Shown piece after piece: positions 9,865-18,613 of a DNA stretch of 64,000 nt (positions are counted from its first letter, which is position 1; each line of letters begins with the position of its first letter). This DNA comes from Parasulfitobacter algicola. GTDB lineage: Bacteria; Pseudomonadota; Alphaproteobacteria; Rhodobacterales; Rhodobacteraceae. The notes beneath the pieces were generated by a model that was given only the letters and a program-made list of their open reading frames with translations, made no database searches and was not told where the DNA came from. Location: assembly GCF_013315265.1 (NCBI RefSeq), contig NZ_JABUFE010000001.1, positions 62,001-126,000 on the forward strand. Reading direction: 5' to 3'. The position numbers and the translations under genes are program-made.

Positions 9865-10860
9865 CTAAACCGCAATACCTTGTTTTTGAAACAAGTCTTT
9901 CAGATTGGCTTCACTGCGCGCGCCAATGTGGCTGATAACCTCGGCTGCTGAAATACAGCCCATTTGGCCGCAGACCTCTAGATCATAGTTATTGGCAATG
10001 CCCCATAAGAATGCACTAGCGAACAGATCGCCCGCACCCGTCGCATCGACGACTGTTGTTGGATAAGCAGGCACATGCCAACGCTGATCGCCTGACAAAA
10101 TATGCGCGCCGTTTTCACTGTCAGTACAGGCTAATATATCAACTTCAGAAGCAGCTTTCGCCAAAGCATCTTCAAAATCCAGACCTTGATACATCGCCAT
10201 CAATTCTGCCCGATTACAAAACAATAGATTCACATGATCCTGGATCATCGTGCGAAACGCATCGCGGTGACGTTCAACGCAAAACGGATCGCTAAGTGTC
10301 AATGACACCTTGCCACCAGCCCCCTTACAGGCATTGATCGCCTTGGCAAAAGCATCATGGCTTTCGGGTCCGTCAAATCGATATCCTTCCAGATAAATCC
10401 ATTCGGCGTCCTGCATTTGCGCGTCGATGATATCAGACACTTTCAGATGTTCCGTCACACCCAGATAAGTGTTCATCGACCGTTCACCGTCGGGGGTCAC
10501 AACGATAATCGACCGGCCTGTTTCCTGCGGATCGCTTTTGGGGGCCAATACAGTGTCATAGTCTGCGCCTTGCGCGCGCAGATCGTGGGCAAAGATCGCG
10601 CCAAGCTGGTCGTCTTTCACTTTGCCAACATAGGCTGTCCGCCCCCCAAGCTGTGCAATCCCGGCAATTGTATTGGCTGCGGACCCACCGCTGATTTCAC
10701 GTGCAGGGCCGACCTTGGAATAAAGATCAACGGCACGATCCATATCGATCAGTTGCATAATGCCTTTTTCGATCCCTGCGTCCTTTAGAAAGCTGTCTTC
10801 GGCATGGCTTAGAATATCAACAATGGCATTTCCAATGCCAACAACTTGGTACTTTTTCAT
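9865..10860 (-). CDS. PfkB-family sugar/nucleoside kinase, probably adenosine kinase
   Basis: A 331-aa ribokinase-fold protein with the N-terminal substrate region (GIGNAIVDIL), the glycine pair SGGSAANTIAG and the C-terminal anion hole VDATGAGDLFASAFLWG, whose Asp is the catalytic base. The closest family pattern is the adenosine kinase branch common in alphaproteobacteria, which phosphorylates adenosine to AMP. Other PfkB substrates cannot be excluded from sequence. The start overlaps the stop of nth by four bases (ATGA), so the two are translated together. Confidence 0.85.
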   Translation of the reverse strand: MKKYQVVGIGNAIVDILSHAEDSFLKDAGIEKGIMQLIDMDRAVDLYSKVGPAREISGGSAANTIAGIAQLGGRTAYVGKVKDDQLGAIFAHDLRAQGADYDTVLAPKSDPQETGRSIIVVTPDGERSMNTYLGVTEHLKVSDIIDAQMQDAEWIYLEGYRFDGPESHDAFAKAINACKGAGGKVSLTLSDPFCVERHRDAFRTMIQDHVNLLFCNRAELMAMYQGLDFEDALAKAASEVDILACTDSENGAHILSGDQRWHVPAYPTTVVDATGAGDLFASAFLWGIANNYDLEVCGQMGCISAAEVISHIGARSEANLKDLFQKQGIAV

Positions 10861-11501
10861 AGGGTTTTATCCTCAAAAGGGCACAGATCACGGATTAGGC
10901 AATTGGCGCATATGGGTTTGCGGGCCTTACACACATATCGACCATGCAAAATCAACCAGTGATGGGCATGAAGCTGAAAATCAGCAGGAATGTGATCTTC
11001 GATGGCACGTTCTACGGCTACGACGTCTTTGCCTGGCGCGATGCCTGTGCGGTTACCAACACGGAAAATATGGGTGTCGACCGCTTGTGTGGGTTGGCCC
11101 CACCACATATTCAACACAACATTGGCCGTCTTGCGCCCGACGCCCGGCAGGCTTTCCAGCGCCGCCCGGGAATTTGGGACCTGCCCCCCATAATCATCCA
11201 CCAGAATGCGGCTAAGTTTCATCACGTTCTTAGCTTTGTTGCGATAAAGACCGATGGTTTTGATATATCCGATCAATCGATCTTCGCCCAGATCCAGCAT
11301 CTTTTGCGGCGTATCCGCGATTTTGAACAGATCGCGCGTCGCCTTGTTAACCCCAACGTCTGTCGCTTGGGCCGAAAGCGCCACAGCAACCACCAATGTA
11401 TAGGCGTTGGTATGCTCAAGCTCGCCCTTTGGCTCAGGCTCAGCCTCTTGAAAGCGGGTAAAGATCTTGCGGATCGTGTGATAATCAAGCTGTTTTGCCA
11501 T
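10857..11501 (-). CDS. nth: Endonuclease III (DNA glycosylase/AP lyase)
   Basis: This base-excision repair enzyme of about 214 aa shows the helix-hairpin-helix LPGVGRKTANVVLN with the catalytic Lys, the catalytic Asp in VDTHIFRV, and the C-terminal [4Fe-4S] cluster motif with cysteines in CKARKPICANCLIRDLC. It removes oxidised pyrimidines and cuts the abasic strand. The ATG at 11501 (MAKQLDYHTIRKIF) gives the usual length; the frame also has an upstream start at 11552. It is coupled to the kinase gene by an ATGA overlap and divergent from the ogt fusion gene. Confidence 0.95.
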   Translation of the reverse strand: MAKQLDYHTIRKIFTRFQEAEPEPKGELEHTNAYTLVVAVALSAQATDVGVNKATRDLFKIADTPQKMLDLGEDRLIGYIKTIGLYRNKAKNVMKLSRILVDDYGGQVPNSRAALESLPGVGRKTANVVLNMWWGQPTQAVDTHIFRVGNRTGIAPGKDVVAVERAIEDHIPADFQLHAHHWLILHGRYVCKARKPICANCLIRDLCPFEDKTL

Positions 11502-11609
11502 TCCGGGCGGTATGCCTTGCCCCGACGCATCAGGCAAGTGAATTTGCCGCAAGAAACGGGTCGCAGATTGACAGCGGACAGTCTAGCTTGGTGACACAGG
11601 AGAAGAACA

Positions 11610-12440
11610 ATGCCCGACACGACCTATCACTATCAAGTTATGCGCCGTGCTTTGGATATCATCGACCGTGACGATGGTGCGCTGTTGTCACTGGATGAGT
11701 TGGCAAATGAAATGCAGATGAGTCCGTCACATTTCCAGCGTGTGTTCAGTCAATGGGTCGGCGTATCACCCAAACGCTATCAGCAATATCTAACATTGGG
11801 CCACGCCAAGGCGCTGTTGCAAGACCGGTTTACAGTGCTTGAGACATCAAACATCACCGGCTTGTCCGGCACAAGCCGCCTGCACGATCTTTTTGTAAAA
11901 TGGGAAGCGATGAGTCCCGGTGATTATGCCCGCCGCGGTGAAGGGTTGACCATCCGGTACGGTTGGTTCGATAGCCCCTTTGGCCGCGCTTTGGCGATGG
12001 GGACGGAAAAAGGGCTGTGTGGTTTGGCCTTTGCCGCCGAAACGGGCGAAGCATCCACAATGGCCGATATGCAATCGCGTTGGCCCAAAGCTGAGTACCG
12101 CGAAGACAAGGGGTTTCTAGAACAATGGGTCGCTGCCACATTTGGCCAACAGGGTCAAACCGCATTGCATCTTTTGGGGGCCCCGTTCCAGATCAAAGTG
12201 TGGGAGGCCCTGTTATCCATCCCAACTGGTCAGGTCACGACCTATTCCGAAATCGCCAACGCTGTAGGATCCCCTAAAGCCGTCCGCGCCGTCGGCACCG
12301 CCGTGGGCCGCAACCCGGTCAGCTGGCTGATCCCCTGCCACCGCGCCATGCGAAAGTCCGGGGGCTTGGGCGGATACCACTGGGGCCTGCCCGTCAAACG
12401 CGCAATGCTGGCGTATGAGGCGGCTCGGGCTGAGGCATAG
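11610..12440 (+). CDS. AraC-type regulator fused to O6-methylguanine-DNA methyltransferase
   Basis: In this 276-aa fusion, residues about 20-100 are an AraC/XylS helix-turn-helix (SLDELANEMQMSPSHFQRVF). Residues about 110-276 are an Ogt/AdaB methyltransferase with the suicide cysteine in IPCHRAMRKSGGLGGYHWG. The protein transfers the methyl group from damaged guanine onto its own Cys and may regulate repair genes. It has the order HTH-Ogt of Ada but lacks the N-terminal zinc-binding Cys domain that senses methylphosphotriesters, so Ada-style induction is not implied. An AGGAGAAGAAC box precedes the ATG. It is divergent from nth, another repair gene. Confidence 0.9.
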   Translation: MPDTTYHYQVMRRALDIIDRDDGALLSLDELANEMQMSPSHFQRVFSQWVGVSPKRYQQYLTLGHAKALLQDRFTVLETSNITGLSGTSRLHDLFVKWEAMSPGDYARRGEGLTIRYGWFDSPFGRALAMGTEKGLCGLAFAAETGEASTMADMQSRWPKAEYREDKGFLEQWVAATFGQQGQTALHLLGAPFQIKVWEALLSIPTGQVTTYSEIANAVGSPKAVRAVGTAVGRNPVSWLIPCHRAMRKSGGLGGYHWGLPVKRAMLAYEAARAEA

Positions 12441-12481
12441 GTATTTTGCATTTTATTCGCCATGTGATTTAGACAATTGTT

Positions 12482-12838
12482 ATGGAAGAAATTGACCAAA
12501 TAGTAATACATAAACGCATTCGTAACAGAGTGATTTAATTGCTGGATCTTACATCCTCTTACAAAGCTATGGCACCTTTTGGAGCATTCGAAGTAATCAA
12601 TATGGTCGATGATTGGTTGCCAATCGATCACTCAGCTGCACCTGACGTTTTTAGCGATACCGAACAAGAGTTGATCTATAACTTTCTTAAATTAGTCAAT
12701 CTGGCAAGCGAAGCGACACTATGTGATATTCATGACGAACCGACATTAAAGAGCTCAAAAGAATGGCGCGAACTTTCGCAATTTTCTGTTTTTGCGCATG
12801 GAAAATTCATAAGTATAGACCTTTCAAAAGAAACCTAA
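12482..12838 (+). pseudogene. Small hypothetical gene interrupted by an in-frame stop
   Basis: From the ATG at 12482 the frame reads MEEIDQIVIHKRIRNRVI, hits TAA at 12536-12538, and continues in the same frame without another stop for 100 codons (LLDLTSSYKAMAPFGAFEVI onward) to 12838. The two parts together make a coherent 118-residue soluble protein, with a charged N-terminus and a helical body containing WLPIDHS, which suggests one gene with a nonsense mutation. The downstream part could restart from the ATG at 12569. I recognise no characterised family. No strong ribosome binding site is seen at 12482. Confidence 0.5.
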
Positions 12839-13023
12839 TATTTGTAACTCATCAATATAGAATGCTAATTTTCCTAAAAATAAACGCGTTTGATTAATGT
12901 ATAGTCGCTTTGACTTACGCAAATATCCGCCAAAAAATCGGGTGATATTGGATAACAAAGCGATTATAGCAGATAGTTGAGCAGTCAAGCGTACGCGCTG
13001 CCAAAAAATATGAAGAGGCGAAT

Positions 13024-13692
13024 ATGATAAAAGCGAAATTTCTAGGTCTTGCCGCAACGGTTTCCATTATGTTGCTGGGGGCTTGTACGGATCCAAACAC
13101 CTCTGGTGGAACGGACCCGAACCGTAACACCAAAACCGGTGCAATCGTTGGTGGTATTGCTGGTGCGATCATTGGATCGGCAACAGCGGGTGACGATGGC
13201 GATGAACGCCGTCGCGGTGCAATCATCGGTGGTCTTGCCGGTGCAGGTGGTGGTGCTTTGATTGGCCGCCAGCTGGATAAACAAGCTGCCGAATTGCGCA
13301 ATGATCTGAATAACAACATCGATGTTGTTAACACAGGCGAACGCCTGATCGTGACAATGCCTCAGGATCTGTTGTTCGCAGTGGACAGTACACGCGTGCG
13401 TCCCGATCTACGCAGCGATCTGTTTGTTCTGTCGCGCAGCCTGAACGATTATCCTGACAGCAGCGTGATCATTATTGGTCACACCGATAACACCGGACCT
13501 GCAGGTTATAACCAAGATTTGTCAGAACGTCGTGCGCGGTCTGTTGGATCAGTTCTAACCGAAGGTGGCGTCAGCCAGCGTCGCTTGCGTACCATCGGTC
13601 GCGGTGAAGAACAGCCCGTCGCCAGCAACCTGACCCCAGAAGGTCGCGCGCAAAACCGCCGGGTTGAGATCGTCATTCAACCTAATACCTAA
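13024..13692 (+). CDS. OmpA-family lipoprotein with glycine zipper (YiaD-like)
   Basis: A 222-aa lipoprotein: lipobox LLGAC at residues 17-21, a Gly-rich zipper segment (residues about 35-80, GAIVGGIAGAIIG and GAIIGGLAGAGGGALIG), and a C-terminal OmpA domain (about 105-220). The OmpA domain carries the peptidoglycan-binding signature GHTDNTGPAGYNQDLSERRA and the closing NRRVEI. Such proteins tether the outer membrane to peptidoglycan. A GAGGCG box sits just before the ATG, and a strong terminator follows, so it is transcribed as a single unit. Confidence 0.92.
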   Translation: MIKAKFLGLAATVSIMLLGACTDPNTSGGTDPNRNTKTGAIVGGIAGAIIGSATAGDDGDERRRGAIIGGLAGAGGGALIGRQLDKQAAELRNDLNNNIDVVNTGERLIVTMPQDLLFAVDSTRVRPDLRSDLFVLSRSLNDYPDSSVIIIGHTDNTGPAGYNQDLSERRARSVGSVLTEGGVSQRRLRTIGRGEEQPVASNLTPEGRAQNRRVEIVIQPNT

Positions 13693-13721
13693 CGACCCGC
13701 CATACTCACGGGAAGAAGACG

Positions 13722-13755
13722 AACGGCGCGAAGGATCCTCTTTCGCGCCGTTTTA
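13722..13755 (+). terminator. Rho-independent terminator of the OmpA lipoprotein gene
   Basis: Perfect 11-bp arms AACGGCGCGAA / TTCGCGCCGTT around a nine-base loop, followed by TTTTATATT. It stands 29 bp after the OmpA lipoprotein stop codon. Confidence 0.9.
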
Positions 13756-13838
13756 TATTGCCTAAGGCTTTGTTCATTCCATGACATAAGAAGACGGCGC
13801 TCGGTTATACATGGCGGTGTGGATAAGTTAAGATCAAG

Positions 13839-13973
13839 CTACAGTGGTGTGTGCCAGTTTTTAATCCTGATGCCGCGCCATTCTGTAAACAGTAATGTCG
13901 TCCGGATCGACCCGCCGTCCGCCCAATGCAATCCATACATCGGCCCAGCTATTCCATCCATATGTTTGATCAT
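13839..13973 (-). CDS. Possible 44-aa peptide gene
   Basis: A short minus-strand frame starts at an ATG at 13973 after TAGGGAAAGC, a reasonable ribosome binding site, and runs 44 codons to a TAG. The product is Gly/Trp-containing (MDGIAGPMYGLHWADGG) and basic at its end, with no signal peptide or membrane segment. It fills the otherwise empty 260-bp gap between the OmpA terminator and the next gene. I recognise no family; a remnant of a longer gene or chance is possible. Confidence 0.3.
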   Translation of the reverse strand: MIKHMDGIAGPMYGLHWADGGSIRTTLLFTEWRGIRIKNWHTPL

Positions 13974-14015
13974 GCTTTCCCTATTTCGGCCACAAAGTCG
14001 TTTCACATCTAAGCC

Positions 14016-14522
14016 ATGAAAATCACACGCAATACCCCCGATCAGCTTATCCTTGATTACACACCTTGGATTCATGGCATTGGCATCGCTGCCGTTACAT
14101 TCGCGATTACGGGGGTCAGCATCGGAACGATCCTGTCGGGCAGTTGGAAGGGGCTTTTTCCCCTGATCATCGGTGGGCTGACAGGTGGGTTGCTGTTTGT
14201 GTTTTTTGTCGAACGCACACAAGCGATCTTTGATGCCAAAAATGGTACGGTCACATTACGTAGAAGAACAGTTTTCAAATACGACCAGGTCCAGTTTGAT
14301 TTGTCGGATGTGCAGCAGGCCGTTCTTGAAGAACACCTGAGCGTTAAAAAAGGGAATATGCAGTCGGATGTTGTACTGTACCGTCCGTCTGTGAAGATTG
14401 GGCCAGGCCAAGACGAAGGCATCTATGCCTTGCATGAGGTTTATACCGATCAACGCGGACCGCAGAATATTGTCGACACAATCAATAAATGGTGCGCGCA
14501 GGCTTATTCCGGCGCGATCTGA
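14016..14522 (+). CDS. Small two-segment membrane protein of unknown function
   Basis: This 168-aa protein has two adjacent membrane segments at about residues 20-42 and 47-67 (GIAAVTFAITGVSIGTIL and LFPLIIGGLTGGLLFVFF). A soluble beta-rich domain follows with the pattern FDAKNGTVTLRRRTVFKYDQ, like the PH-type domains found in small membrane proteins of this order. It is probably an inner membrane protein with the C-terminus in the cytoplasm. Its last 19 bases overlap the tail of the convergent AsmA-like gene. The function is unknown. Confidence 0.75.
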   Translation: MKITRNTPDQLILDYTPWIHGIGIAAVTFAITGVSIGTILSGSWKGLFPLIIGGLTGGLLFVFFVERTQAIFDAKNGTVTLRRRTVFKYDQVQFDLSDVQQAVLEEHLSVKKGNMQSDVVLYRPSVKIGPGQDEGIYALHEVYTDQRGPQNIVDTINKWCAQAYSGAI

Positions 14523-15817
14523 TCATCACTTTGGAAAATGCCTTTGATCCGATCGCCCAAGGTATTTATACGCTCTTCGGTTTCTTCGGCGCGTTCCCCA
14601 AGATTATCCGAAATTGCCTTTATGACACCGTCAAGCAGCGCATCCCAAAACACTGTCATATCTGTGGTGGCACCGTTGCGCAGCCCGTCCTGATCAAAGC
14701 GCATCTGAAAGCCCAAACTAGCGTTCCCACCACGATCTTCGACAACCTTATCCAGCACTGAAATCACTAATCGTTGCGTACGCCCAGCATCATCGGGTGC
14801 GTCTATTTTAGTGTCTTTCAGATCAAGTTGCCAATCCATGTCGATGTAATCGTCCGTCAGATCCCATTCGTCCTGAACATGCGCCGAAATCGTTCCGCCA
14901 TTCAGCCAGGTAAAGGGCGCACGATCAACAAATGATGCGGCCGTGGTAACCGGCACATCATCAAACCTCCATTCTGTCCGCCGCCCGTACTCTGACAGTA
15001 CTGTGGTCCGCACCACCAGTGGTACATCATTCACATTTGCATCCAGATTAGAGCGTAAAAACAGATCAAAAACCGCCATGTGACTGCGGAACGGTTGGCT
15101 GGTGGCCTGCGCGATCTGTAACGAATGCGATTTTTGATCCGCGCCAATGGCAATGATCGAGATATCGGAGAATGCAAGATCATTCACTGTAAAACCGCGT
15201 TTGCGACGGGGTTCACCGTCACGTTGGGACCTATCTGTGTTTTGCTTTTCTCTTTTGGGCGGCAGAACGATTGTGCCCACGGCATCATTCAGAACCAGCT
15301 TTTCGATCACAACATCCCGCGACAGCAACGTCCACATGTTCACGTCAATCTCAAGATTTTCCGCAAAGCCCATCATCAACCCTGTATCACGAAGACCCGT
15401 TCTATCGCGTATCTCAAGATCACGGATGGTCAGCTGGCCCGTAAAGATATCACCCGATGCACCCGTATATTCGATTTCATAATCGGTACGCTTTTCGATC
15501 TGCCCCAAAGCCAGACCCACAGCAGCATCAAAAGCCAGATAGTTAATTGTGACCACCGCAACACCAACAAAGACCAGCGGTACTGCGATCCAATGCAGAT
15601 ATTTTCTGCGTTTGCGTTTTATAGGTGCAGGTGCTTGATCGGGTGTCTTTTGTTCAGTCTTTTTATCGCGCTTCGCTTCAAACAAAGCCTGAAAGATCAT
15701 AATAAAAAAGGTAACAACGGCCTCTAATATCGCCGCAACAATACCAAAGATCACACTTAGAAATGGATAAATTGCAAAAACAAGTAGTTCACCAATAATA
15801 AGTAATAGCGCTTCCAT
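14504..15817 (-). CDS. AsmA-like membrane-anchored protein
   Basis: A 437-aa protein with one or two hydrophobic segments in the first 45 residues, a basic proline-rich linker (about 47-72), a further membrane segment (HWIAVPLVFVGVAVVTI), and then a large beta-rich domain. Around residues 105-165 there is an AsmA-like arrangement (GASGDIFTGQLTIRDLEIRD, then the region of NLEIDVNMWTLLSRDVVIEKL). AsmA-type proteins bridge the periplasm and carry lipids to the outer membrane; the role here is inferred only from fold. An acidic, helical C-terminus follows. It stands alone and is convergent with the small membrane protein gene. Confidence 0.6.
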   Translation of the reverse strand: MEALLLIIGELLVFAIYPFLSVIFGIVAAILEAVVTFFIMIFQALFEAKRDKKTEQKTPDQAPAPIKRKRRKYLHWIAVPLVFVGVAVVTINYLAFDAAVGLALGQIEKRTDYEIEYTGASGDIFTGQLTIRDLEIRDRTGLRDTGLMMGFAENLEIDVNMWTLLSRDVVIEKLVLNDAVGTIVLPPKREKQNTDRSQRDGEPRRKRGFTVNDLAFSDISIIAIGADQKSHSLQIAQATSQPFRSHMAVFDLFLRSNLDANVNDVPLVVRTTVLSEYGRRTEWRFDDVPVTTAASFVDRAPFTWLNGGTISAHVQDEWDLTDDYIDMDWQLDLKDTKIDAPDDAGRTQRLVISVLDKVVEDRGGNASLGFQMRFDQDGLRNGATTDMTVFWDALLDGVIKAISDNLGERAEETEERINTLGDRIKGIFQSDDQIAPE

Positions 15818-15998
15818 GAATGTACCTTGTATTTAAAAATTCTGCAGTATTCGCCAAACTAGGTATTTTATATGCTGTAATCATATAATGATGTGAAAAG
15901 TTGGAAATCAAATCCTTATAAGAATAATCATAATCAGCAGTCCTCTTTTACCGCTTTTTGCAAGCTATGGTGGTGCCGTTCATCCATTAGGTGACTCA

Positions 15999-16784
15999 TT
16001 GGCTGTATTTCGAATTGAGCTTGCAATTTTATGTCTGATGACCGCTTTTATATTAGCATTCTTCAAAAAATGGCGTGCTGTACTGCTTATAATTTTTTTT
16101 GCGGGTTTCGCGTCATTACCAATTCTAATCGATTTTCAAAGATCGCAAGATTTAGCATCACCATATGCACTGTATCAGAAAAACCTGTCGTTCCGGATGG
16201 TGGATCATCGCCCAATCATTAATGACATAAACGCGGCAAACGCAGATTTTGTGACATTACAAGAAGTCAGTCGTCGTAATTGGTCCGTCCTGAATGGTAT
16301 CGAAAATGCGGTGCCATATCAGGCTGTTTGCCCTTTTGCTGCGATCGGGGATGTGGCGATTGCATCGCGATGGCCCATCATCAAGGATTCTGTCATTTGC
16401 CCTGAAAAACTTGGTATGGTGGCCGCGCAGTTTGAAACGCCAGACGGTAAAGTCTGGCTGGTTTCAATCCACCTGCATTGGCCATGGCCCCATGGTCAAC
16501 GCGGACAAGCTGAGAAGATTATTGATATTTTAGAACCGCTTGACGGTCCCATTCTGATAGGTGGCGATTTCAATATGGTACCGTGGTCATACATTCTTGG
16601 TCATTTTGTTGATGTTACAGATACCAAGATTGCCGGGCCTGTTATACGTACTTTTCCCTTGCGCGATCTTGTCGTTTTACCAATTGACCATATTTTTGCA
16701 CCAGCGCACGGCCAGATAGAAAGCCGCCCGCAACTTGGATCAGATCACTTTGGTATCGTGGCGCAAGTTGGCCTGACCCTTTAG
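15999..16784 (+). CDS. Membrane-anchored endonuclease/exonuclease/phosphatase (EEP) family protein
   Basis: A 261-aa protein with two N-terminal membrane segments (residues about 5-45) followed by an EEP catalytic domain. The metal-binding Glu lies in TLQEVSRRN, the catalytic His region in VSIHLHWPWPHG, Asp and Asn in LIGGDFNMVPWS, and the final Asp-His in LGSDHFG. The family cuts phosphodiesters in nucleic acid or phospholipid, and the catalytic domain is probably periplasmic. The start is a TTG at 15999, chosen because a well-spaced AGGTGA box precedes it; no ATG lies nearby in frame. Confidence 0.85.
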   Translation: MAVFRIELAILCLMTAFILAFFKKWRAVLLIIFFAGFASLPILIDFQRSQDLASPYALYQKNLSFRMVDHRPIINDINAANADFVTLQEVSRRNWSVLNGIENAVPYQAVCPFAAIGDVAIASRWPIIKDSVICPEKLGMVAAQFETPDGKVWLVSIHLHWPWPHGQRGQAEKIIDILEPLDGPILIGGDFNMVPWSYILGHFVDVTDTKIAGPVIRTFPLRDLVVLPIDHIFAPAHGQIESRPQLGSDHFGIVAQVGLTL

Positions 16785-16979
16785 GTTTGGCTTGACTCAG
16801 ATTACCTCACCCTCTAAATCCGCCTTAATCACAACGGAAGTTCAAAACTTCCGGTCTCTTACTTGAAAGAGATCGCCATCCGTCAGCGAGTTTCGCCCAC
16901 GGGTGCAATTGTGCTTTGAACGGTCGCTTCCTACGTTAAGCGACACATGGGTTAATCAGGCCGAAGGAGGGCCGAGGGC
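16785..16979. other. Leader region of the ffh cluster with a stem-loop
   Basis: The 195-bp gap holds an 8-bp perfect hairpin, CGGAAGTT / AACTTCCG with a CAA loop, at 16835-16853. It has only a weak T-rich tail (GTCTCTTA), so it may be a poor terminator for the EEP gene or a leader structure. The end of the gap carries a strong ribosome binding site (GAAGGAGGG) for ffh. I see no SRP RNA signature here. Confidence 0.4.
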
Positions 16980-18455
16980 ATGTTTGAAAATCTATCCGAA
17001 CGTCTCTCTGGCGTTTTCGACAAGCTGACCAAGCAAGGTGCGTTGTCTGACGAAGACGTCAAAACGGCCCTGCGCGAAGTGCGCGTTGCCTTGTTGGAAG
17101 CGGACGTTTCGCTGCCCGTGGCCCGCGATTTTATCAAAGCCATTCAGGATAAAGCCACCGGTCAGGCGGTGACCAAATCCGTGACGCCCGGTCAGCAGGT
17201 CGTCAAGATCGTGCATGACGAACTGGTTCATGTTCTGGCGGGCGACGAAGAAGACCCTGGCGCGCTGAAGATCGACAATCCACCCACGCCCATTCTGATG
17301 GTGGGTTTGCAGGGGTCGGGAAAAACCACGACGACCGGTAAACTGGCCAAGCGCCTGACCGAAAAGAACGGCAAGCGGGTGTTGATGGCTTCGCTTGATA
17401 TCTATCGCCCGGCCGCGATGCAGCAGCTGGCGGTTCTGGGCACGCAGATCGGTGTGGACACCTTGCCGATTGTGGCCGGTGAGACTGCCGTGCAGATCGC
17501 CAAACGCGCCAAGCAGCAGGCGACCCTGGGCGGCTATGACGTCTATATGCTGGACACCGCCGGACGTCTGCAGATCGACCAGACCCTGATGCAAGAGGTC
17601 GAAGATGTCCGCGATGCGGTGAACCCGCGTGAGACCCTGCTGGTGGTCGATGGCCTGACCGGTCAGGTCGCGGTTGAGGTGGCCGAGGAATTCGACGGCA
17701 AGATCGGCATCAGCGGCGTGGTCCTGACCCGGATGGATGGTGACGGGCGCGGCGGTGCGGCGCTGTCTATGCGCGCTGTGACCGGCAAGCCCATCAAATT
17801 CGTGGGCCTTGGCGAAAAGATGGACGCGCTTGAGGAATTCCACCCTGAACGGATCGCTGGTCGTATTCTGGGCATGGGCGACATCGTCAGCCTTGTGGAA
17901 AAAGCCCAGGAAACGATCGAGGCTGAAAAAGCCGAACGCATGATGAAGCGCTTTCAGAAAGGTCAGTTCAACATGAACGACCTGAAGATGCAGCTGGATC
18001 AGATGCTGAAAATGGGCGGCATGGAAGGGATCATGGGCATGATGCCCGGCGCTGGCAAGATGGCGAAACAGGCCGAAAAGGCAGGTTTGGATGACAGTAT
18101 TCTGCGCCGCCAGATCGCCTTGATCAACTCCATGACCAAGAAAGAACGCGCCAACCCGCAAATCCTGCAAGCCAGCCGTAAAAAACGGATCGCCAAAGGG
18201 GCGGGCCTTGAAGTCAGCGAATTGAACAAGCTGATGAAACAGCACCGCCAGATGTCCGATATGATGAAGAAGATGGGTAAAGGCGGGATGCTGAAAAAAG
18301 CGATGGCCGGGATGTTTGGCAAAGGCGGCCCTTCCGAGGCCGAGATTGCAGCAGCACAAAAGCAAATGGGCCAGATGCCGGGGGGATTGCCCGGTCTTGG
18401 CGGTGGCGGCATGCAGCTGCCCCCCGGTCTATCAGGGTTCGGCAAGAAGAAATGA
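16980..18455 (+). CDS. ffh: Signal recognition particle protein Ffh
   Basis: The 491-aa SRP GTPase has an N domain to about residue 90 and a G domain with the P-loop GLQGSGKTTTTGKLAKRL (about 109-126), DTAGRL (near 192) and TRMDGDGRGGAALS. The C-terminal M domain (about 325-491) is Met- and Gly-rich (MLKMGGMEGIMGMMPGAGKM) and binds SRP RNA and signal sequences. It targets nascent membrane proteins to FtsY and the Sec translocon. It heads a tightly packed plus-strand cluster; its TGA overlaps the ATG of a 53-aa gene. Confidence 0.98.
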   Translation: MFENLSERLSGVFDKLTKQGALSDEDVKTALREVRVALLEADVSLPVARDFIKAIQDKATGQAVTKSVTPGQQVVKIVHDELVHVLAGDEEDPGALKIDNPPTPILMVGLQGSGKTTTTGKLAKRLTEKNGKRVLMASLDIYRPAAMQQLAVLGTQIGVDTLPIVAGETAVQIAKRAKQQATLGGYDVYMLDTAGRLQIDQTLMQEVEDVRDAVNPRETLLVVDGLTGQVAVEVAEEFDGKIGISGVVLTRMDGDGRGGAALSMRAVTGKPIKFVGLGEKMDALEEFHPERIAGRILGMGDIVSLVEKAQETIEAEKAERMMKRFQKGQFNMNDLKMQLDQMLKMGGMEGIMGMMPGAGKMAKQAEKAGLDDSILRRQIALINSMTKKERANPQILQASRKKRIAKGAGLEVSELNKLMKQHRQMSDMMKKMGKGGMLKKAMAGMFGKGGPSEAEIAAAQKQMGQMPGGLPGLGGGGMQLPPGLSGFGKKK

Positions 18456-18613
18456 TTCCCATCGGCGATCTTCCTACGCTGGCCCAATCGGCCCGCCAGG
18501 CTGTGCCCTACTATGCGGGCCAGGCGGCGCGTCGTTTGCGCGCCGTGCGTAAGGCCAAGCCACGGTTGCGGCGCAAACCAGTGCTGCGGAAAAACGGCAG
18601 GGCTGCGCGATGA
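18452..18613 (+). CDS. 53-aa Arg-rich basic peptide coupled to ffh
   Basis: This short frame starts at an ATG overlapping the ffh stop (ATGA) and ends with a TGA that overlaps the ATG of the next gene in the same way. The product begins MIPIGDLPTLAQSARQAVPY and its second half is very basic (RRLRAVRKAKPRLRRKPVLR), so it could bind RNA or acidic surfaces. Four-base overlaps at both ends and use of G/C-ending codons like ffh make a chance frame unlikely. No known family is recognised; a role with SRP or ribosomes is only suggested by position. Confidence 0.55.
   Translation: MIPIGDLPTLAQSARQAVPYYAGQAARRLRAVRKAKPRLRRKPVLRKNGRAAR

Noticed and set aside
16992-18365. Long antisense frame across ffh
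   Set aside because: A shadow of the GC-biased ffh reading frame; His/Gln/Leu-rich translation with no family resemblance.
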